Below, in pieces: positions 43,653 through 48,673 of a DNA stretch of 48,673 nt; the stretch's first letter is position 1; every line of letters starts with the position of its first letter. The stretch comes from Zygophlyctis sp. KS116. Taxonomy: Eukaryota; Chytridiomycota. The position numbers were made by a program, and so were the translations under genes. Where the stretch lies: assembly GCA_054661495.1 (NCBI GenBank), contig BAAFSQ010000059.1, forward strand, positions 1 through 48,673, in the 5' to 3' direction. A model generated the notes under the pieces. The model was given only the letters and a program-made list of their open reading frames with translations. It searched no databases and was not told where the DNA came from.

Positions 43653-43711
43653 CTCGTGTTTTGGTTGTCGTGTTTCGTGGTTTTCGTGTTTTGTTGGTTC
43701 GTGATTCGTGG
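43653..43711. repeat. Run of TCGTG-containing degenerate repeats
   Basis: Six copies of TCGTG, mostly as TTCGTG followed by T-rich spacers, within about 60 bp just upstream of the sirtuin start. The repeat unit is irregular (5-15 bp). It stands out as CpG-containing sequence in an AT-rich region and may be a cluster of factor-binding sites or simple slippage. Confidence 0.5.
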
Positions 43712-43790
43712 TCTCGGGAATTGATTTCTGCCTGAATACCTTTCGGTTGTTTTTGTGTTTTTTTTTGATTTTTGTGAATATAACCTAGTG

Positions 43791-43826
43791 TGACTCTTAC
43801 GTGACTACTAATAATGACTCTTACGT
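43791..43826. repeat. Direct repeat TGACTCTTACGT (two copies)
   Basis: Perfect 12-mers at 43791-43802 and 43815-43826, start-to-start distance 24 bp, 36 bp before the aladin ATG. Each contains TGACTC (AP-1/Gcn4-like) and an ACGT core. A similar TGACTCTTGAC lies at 10801-10811. Confidence 0.55.
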
Positions 43827-43861
43827 AATGACATTGACCCAGGGCTATGGTGAGAGGTTAA

Positions 43862-44914
43862 ATGTTGTTGGAATCTCCAGTGTCTGTTCCCAAAAGTACA
43901 ATTAGAAAAGTACAAGTCCGACAACAAAAATGTCTTTCAAGTTGGAATTTAGTGTTTCCAATAGTAGCGCTTGTTGATAAAAATGCATTTTTATTTTTGA
44001 GATTTATGAATGGATCTTGGTTCCCATTTTCAAATTCTGGACTGGGACATGAAAAACAATGTTTGGTGAATTGTTTAGCATGGAGACCTGCATCAGGTGC
44101 TACAATCGCATTAGGAACTAGTAATGGTATTATTATCTGGAGATTTTCAGTCTTGAATGGAAATATTCAATTTGCTAAACATTTACCTTGTGCAATGGTA
44201 CTATCCACTCAAAATTCTAATAATATTTCTACTCTAACTTGGTCGCCGGATGGAAAATGGCTTTTAGCAGGCTTGAAAAATCTATCAGGACTTATACTTT
44301 GGGATGTCTCTTTGGGAAAATATGAATTATTAGGTCCTTTTACTGCATTAGAATCTATAGGAATATTTAGGAAAACTACTCTTAAATGTGTTTGGTCAGA
44401 TGATGGAGATTATATTTTGCAAATACTAGTGGATGGTGGATTTAGAATTTGGTATTTTTTACTATTGTTAAATTTATAGGGAAACTGAAAGTTGGACTTC
44501 TCTTTACTATACTACTAGTTCTGCAGTAAAGGTATATTCTTCAAAATTTTAATGATAAAGGATGCTGTATTTATAAAAGACTCTAAAACGGTTTTACTGT
44601 TGATGCAAGATTGGATTAGATTTTTTAGTATTGCTTCAGAACCGACAGCAATAGAATTACTAAATGCTCCTTGTTCAGTAAAGATCAAGAATGATCCTAT
44701 TGGTTGTAGATTACATGGTTCTAATCTATTGATAATATATGAGTCAAGTTTGGAGTATGCATCAATTAGTTTAGAACCTCTTCCAAAAGTTACTATTAGG
44801 AGTGTAATTCAGGATATTGAAAAGGAGTGGATTGATGTTGGTTTTGTAAATACTCAAAGTGATACTATATATTATCAGTTTTCTGACGGTTCAATTTTAC
44901 TCAAATCTTTGTAA
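43862..44914 (+). CDS. AAAS: Aladin (AAAS) WD-repeat nucleoporin
   Basis: Exons 43862-44451, 44480-44531, 44561-44914 (introns 28 and 29 nt, the second ending AAG); 331 aa, shorter than the roughly 500-aa animal protein. The WD propeller reads CLVNCLAWRPASGATIALGT SNGIIIWRF in adjoining blocks, ISTLTWSPDGKWLLAGLK, LILWDVSLGKYELLGPF, LKCVWSDDGDYIL and FRIWETESW, in aladin order. Later blades and the C-terminal tail are reduced (SISLEPLPKVTI, IDVGFVNTQS). Aladin anchors at nuclear pores via NDC1. The stop is followed after 12 bp by the next gene's ATG. Confidence 0.88.
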
Positions 44915-44926
44915 TTTGCGTGTTCA

Positions 44927-46296
44927 ATGGAATCGCGTTGGATTGTTGTTCTCTTGGCGTCTGGTTTACTCTTTGGAAGTACAAAACATTAAGCTTAAAA
45001 ATAGATTATTATGCCTATGATCTTCCTGCAGCTCTAAACATTCCCTTGCAAGAGTTTTTAAATACATCCACTAATGAATGGAATTATCACTTGAACCTGT
45101 TTTATGCGCTTTATTCGTTCCCAAACATATTTCTACCGCTTATATCAGGAATACTCATGGACAAGTTTGGCATTCATAGTTTCTTATTCGGTCTTAGCAT
45201 TGCTGTAGTGTTTGGTCAATTTCTATTCTCAATTGGAGTTTCTCTAAAAACATACTGGATCATGCATTTGGGAAGATTTATTTTTGGAGTTGGGGGAGAA
45301 TCCCTCTCTGTTGCTCAGGCTAGAATTACTACCAGGTGGTTTGAGGGGAAAGAACTTGCACTTGCATTGGGATTAAATCTAGCGATCGGACGGCTAGGAA
45401 GTGTATTAAATGATCTTCTAAGTCCTTATCTAGCATATACATTGGGAATGAATTCTGCTATTTGGTTTGGGACGGTAACATGCATTATATCATTTGGGTG
45501 TTGTCAGACTTTGGTTGTCATGGACAAAAAGTTTGTCAAAATAGCAAAATCAGAGGAGAATATTGACTTGACTGGTACAAATACAAATACAAATACACTT
45601 CAATCAAGTATGAAATTATCTCAGTTGGCATTATTACCTAATTCTTTTTGGCTAATTTGTTTAATCACTTGTCTTTATTATGCTGCAGATATTCCTTTCA
45701 ACGCAATACATTCGTCATTTCTTCAAACTAAATGGTATAAAGGTGATCCCCAAACAGCTTCCCAAATAATGGCTATTCCAGATACTCTTTCAGCCGTATT
45801 TGTTCCTGCAGTTGGTGTTTTTGTTGATAAATACGGTCATAGATGTAAATTGTCTATTTTATGTGGTTTGATGATGGCATTCATTCATTTTTATTTTGCA
45901 TTTGCAACTGCAGCTAGTCCATCACCAATTCCTTTCTTGATTGGTCTTGGATTTTCATACGCTATGCTATTGATATTTTGGCCAAGTATTCCCCTAATTG
46001 TTCCAGAACAAAAACTATCGACAGCTTTTGGTTTTCAAGCATCTGCTCTCAACGGATCTTTGGCTATTGTTCCTATTTTTGTGGCTATGCTATTAAATGC
46101 CGATCCTACGTATACTTTAGTAGAACTGTTTTTTTGCTTTACTTGCGTTTTGGGGATCATTTTATCTATAGTCTTATATAGGTTAGATTATCAGAATGGT
46201 GGAATATTAGAAAAACCTCAAAAAGTTTCAACATCTCCCGCTTATACTATATTACAAGAAGAATCACTTGAATTAACAGAATTTGATGAAATTTAG
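44927..46296 (+). CDS. MFSD1-like lysosomal/vacuolar MFS transporter
   Basis: Exons 44927-44978 and 45005-46296 (26-nt intron); 447 aa. The short first exon gives MESRWIVVLLASGLLFGN, which joins to YYAYDLPAALN, the conserved opening of MFSD1. Twelve helices follow; signatures include the MFS A-motif variant GILMDKFGIHSFLFG, GRFIFGVGGESLSVAQARIT and WFEGKELALALGLNLA, and the second-half DKYGHR. MFSD1 exports dipeptides from lysosomes in animals. An unspliced GTG-initiated reading from 44920 is possible in the sequence but loses the conserved first helix. Confidence 0.9.
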
Positions 46297-46377
46297 TTGA
46301 TCATAAAAACGTTAGATAGAATTAATCTTATTCAAGTTTCTTTCAGGGAGTTGAACGTCCCAAACCCACGTATTATT

Positions 46378-47746
46378 ATGTCAACGGTGACTTCTGAAGA
46401 GATTTTTCCGCCTGCAATCGTTCTTGACTCTGTTGAGCCTCCATTTCCTTCAGCTCACAAGTTAAAAGGTAAAGGACCCCTGCTGGGCGCTATTGATCGC
46501 AACCGATTGTATCTAAGTCAGTTATCTGGTTTCAGGGCCAAACGATCTATTTCATATTTTGATCGCAGAGTGACTTGTATTGAATGGCATCCGTCTAATG
46601 ATCATCCAACTGTAATGGCTCTTGGATCCAAAGGTGGAGATATATGCTGGTTTGATTTGTCTAAAAATCCTGAACTTAAAAGTTACGGACAAGATGTAAA
46701 GGAAGATCCACATACAAAACTCCCATACATTTACGGACAAGGAGCTGGAGGATCTATTACTGCAATGAAATTTAATCCGTTTGATGCAACAATGATTTTT
46801 ACAACATCAATAGATGGAACAGTCAAACAACAGGATTTTGAAGGAAAGAAAAGTACAGTGTATTTAGACACTCTTAACAAGGAAAAATGGTTTACTGCGC
46901 TTGATGTTTCTGCTACACGAAGAATTATGGTGATTGGGAGTAATTCTGGGCAAATTATTATCAAAGACTTTGATGGGAAAGGTAATTATAATCACTTCTT
47001 AGGATAAAGATGTTTTTTCTGGTAAGTTTCACAAATCCAAATGTCACGATCTTGAATTTCATCCAACAGATGATCACTTATTTGCTAGTGCAGGGCATGA
47101 TAAGGTAGTTTTAAGTGATTTATTGTAGATTGTCAAATTGTTTGATATTAGAATGATGAATCAGTCGGATAAAAACTGTAATATTGGGACAATTGTTCAT
47201 GATGGTGTACTAAACTCTGCAACTTTTTCCAAAATAGCGCCATTTCATTTACTTACAACATCTCAGAATAGCAAATGTAATGTGTTTGATATCAAAAGTC
47301 AAAATTACGCAAATCCAATTGTTTCTCTCTCACATCCTCATCGTCCTTTCCAGCATCTTACTCCAATCGTTGCAAACTGGCACCCAGTTGTTCCTAATAC
47401 CTTTGTAATTGGAAGATATCCGCAAAAAGATATTGATAGACGTACAATCGATGTATATCAGATGAGTGGAAGCAATATTCGTTGTGTTGCCAAGCTAGAA
47501 GATTCTCGTGTCAGTGGAATTCAATGTGTAAGATTATCTATATAAACTTTCAAGATTAGTAAATTCAATAAAACTGGAGAAATATTATCTACTTGCTCTG
47601 GATTCACTACATTCCTTTGGGATCCATTAGATACGGAATTTATCGAAGGCCCCTCAAGAAAAAGAGAAAATACTTCAAATTCTTCTTCAAAACCCACTAA
47701 AAAAATTAATTCAAGTAGCAGCTCTAATTCAAAAAAGAAGGCATAA
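46378..47746 (+). CDS. DDB2: DNA damage-binding protein 2 (DDB2)
   Basis: Exons 46378-46981, 47010-47104, 47129-47527, 47555-47746 (introns 28, 24, 27 nt; first and third end AAG); 429 aa. It matches DDB2 along the WD40 propeller: FDRRVTCIEWHPS, MALGSKGGDICWFD, GAGGSITAMKFNPFDATMIF, WFTALDVSATRRIMVIGSNS, KLFDIRMM (WDxR-type DDB1-binding box), HPHRPFQHLTPIVANWHP and GRYPQKD. DDB2 recognises UV photoproducts and recruits the CUL4-DDB1 ligase for global nucleotide-excision repair. A Ser/Lys-rich tail ends the protein. Most yeasts lack DDB2, so its presence agrees with an early-branching fungus. Confidence 0.95.
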
Positions 47747-47755
47747 GCTGATAAA

Positions 47756-48605
47756 TTAAATCCTGCATTCTTTTGGAAGAGTAAAGTCTTCTTTTCCTCC
47801 TGATTTTGCATTCACTCCAAGTCCTCTAGCAGCAAAGCCACGCCACATATGACATGTACTTAATCCTCCAAAATTCAATTTATCAGCTAGAATAATTGCA
47901 TCTCTTGCATCGACAAATGTTGGATAGCAAGGTTGTAATTTTAATCCATCAACGACGTTCTGCATCATCATTTTGTTACCGTGCAAATTCTTCCTTTTCT
48001 TTGAGTGAGAGTGTTTGAACCAATCAAATGAAAAACCAAATTCATCAACCACGTTCCAGAAAACTTCATAGAGAATTTCAGCCCAGACTTCTCCTTTAGC
48101 ATGAACTCTAACATAAGATTTCAGTTAATAATTACCCCCAATATCCAGGCTTATTGATAAAAGCATAAGTTGAGGGATTGAGTTCAAAGTATGTTGAATA
48201 CTATTGATTTAGTAAGTAAAGATTTCAAACCTTATATTTCCTTATCCCTCTTCCAGCAGAATATTCACCCATAGAAAAGTTGCTATATCTGCTATCACTC
48301 TCATTTATCCGTAGTATAGTAGCAAAGAAATCACCCCATCCTTCGCCCATTCCTAATAATATTATAAAAATTCAATTACCTCCAGATTCACCCCATCCAA
48401 GACATCCCACATTCATTGGACCTCCTATTTATAAAATCCTAAAATTCATACCCGTTAGTCTCGTAGAAATCCCATGAGCATATTCATGTATCATAATCCC
48501 AGACCTTTGATTAGCACAGTATATCATTTACTCTAAATCACCATCATGTTTAGGTTGAACAACATCCCAAACATACATTCTCATCCGTGGCCTTTGTCCA
48601 TCTGA
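47756..48605 (-). CDS. M36 fungalysin-type metallopeptidase, C-terminal part (5' end off window)
   Basis: Exons seen: 48605-48532 (upstream edge uncertain), 48504-48452, 48424-48380, 48352-48231, 48200-48136, 48107-47756; introns 27, 27, 27, 30, 28 nt. The zinc site HEYAHGIST (HExxH) spans the start of the second exon, followed by GESGGMGEGWGDFFA with the third ligand Glu. Later blocks are VHAKGEVWAEILYEVFWNVV, DGLKLQPCYPTFVDARDAI and FAARGLGVNA. M36 enzymes are secreted with a signal and propeptide, which would lie to the right of the window. They degrade extracellular protein, which suits a parasite or saprobe. The sequence beyond 48606 does not extend the expected family alignment. Confidence 0.9.
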
Positions 48606-48673
48606 CTAAACCTTGAGCGAAGAGCCGATGCATGTACTTAAGAGATAAGAGGCAGACCCTAGCTTAGCCGCGT

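Noticed and set aside
44920-45004. GTG-initiated unspliced start for the MFSD1-like gene
   Set aside because: The ATG at 44927 plus a 26-nt intron gives the conserved RW...FGNYYAYD opening, which the unspliced frame lacks.
1-48673. CRISPR arrays, rRNA genes, bacterial operons or Shine-Dalgarno signals
   Set aside because: The window is eukaryotic nuclear DNA with spliceosomal introns; no such repeats or RNA genes were seen.

Overview
This is an AT-rich, very gene-dense eukaryotic nuclear window of standard genetic code. Almost every gene is split by extremely short spliceosomal introns. The gene content points to an early-diverging zoosporic (flagellated) fungus, for example of Rozella or chytrid grade; the genus is inference. 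Fungal-type markers are a PAM17 import-motor subunit, a BAR-PH-GRAM-VASt (Sip3/Lam-type) sterol transporter, an Atg22-family vacuolar permease, an Hst3/4-like sirtuin and an M36 fungalysin. IFT70, the dynein intermediate chain DNAI4/WDR78 and CCDC40 show that the organism builds a motile cilium.

Layout. 1-2592 is a decayed Ty3/Gypsy chromovirus and 2720-3440 a decayed hAT transposase remnant. 3500-4036 encodes a cysteine-rich secreted protein. 4344-9871 is a forward run: a CAP10/GT90-like glycosyltransferase, queuine tRNA-ribosyltransferase, a prenylated Rho-like GTPase and a membrane-anchored PIP kinase. 9903-16000 holds a Sel1-repeat protein, PAM17, a TMEM254-like membrane protein, IFT70 and an SCPx-type thiolase. 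15991-19100 is the Lam protein. 19220-23081 has two PPR-like genes flanking an Asteroid-like nuclease. 23242-29097 (all minus) has a CTR copper transporter, an unknown protein, DNAI4 and a second cysteine-rich secreted protein. 29427-33143 has an unknown multispan protein, a short coiled-coil protein and an NSUN-type RNA m5C methyltransferase. 33182-36975 has syntaxin-18/Ufe1, a long-chain-base-phosphate phosphatase and Atg22. 37061-41531 has CCDC40 and an HSP20-domain protein. 41537-47746 has RTF2, a sirtuin, aladin, an MFSD1-like carrier and DDB2. The right edge carries a partial fungalysin.

Gene models were built by hand: donors and acceptors were chosen so that the joined frame continues a recognisable family alignment or open frame. 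This gave 84 introns of 20-40 nt, nearly all 23-32 nt. Acceptors are mostly TAG, then AAG; CAG is rare. Spacing is tight: 12 nt between the aladin stop and the next start, 20 nt between TGT and the GTPase, and 21 nt between two divergent start codons (12145/12167). The genes are eukaryotic single transcription units, so neighbourhood is only weak evidence of shared function. Themes are still visible: cilium (IFT70, DNAI4, CCDC40), membrane-lipid traffic (PIP kinase, Lam, S1P phosphatase, syntaxin-18), mitochondrion (PAM17, PPR pair), and genome maintenance (RTF2, sirtuin, DDB2).
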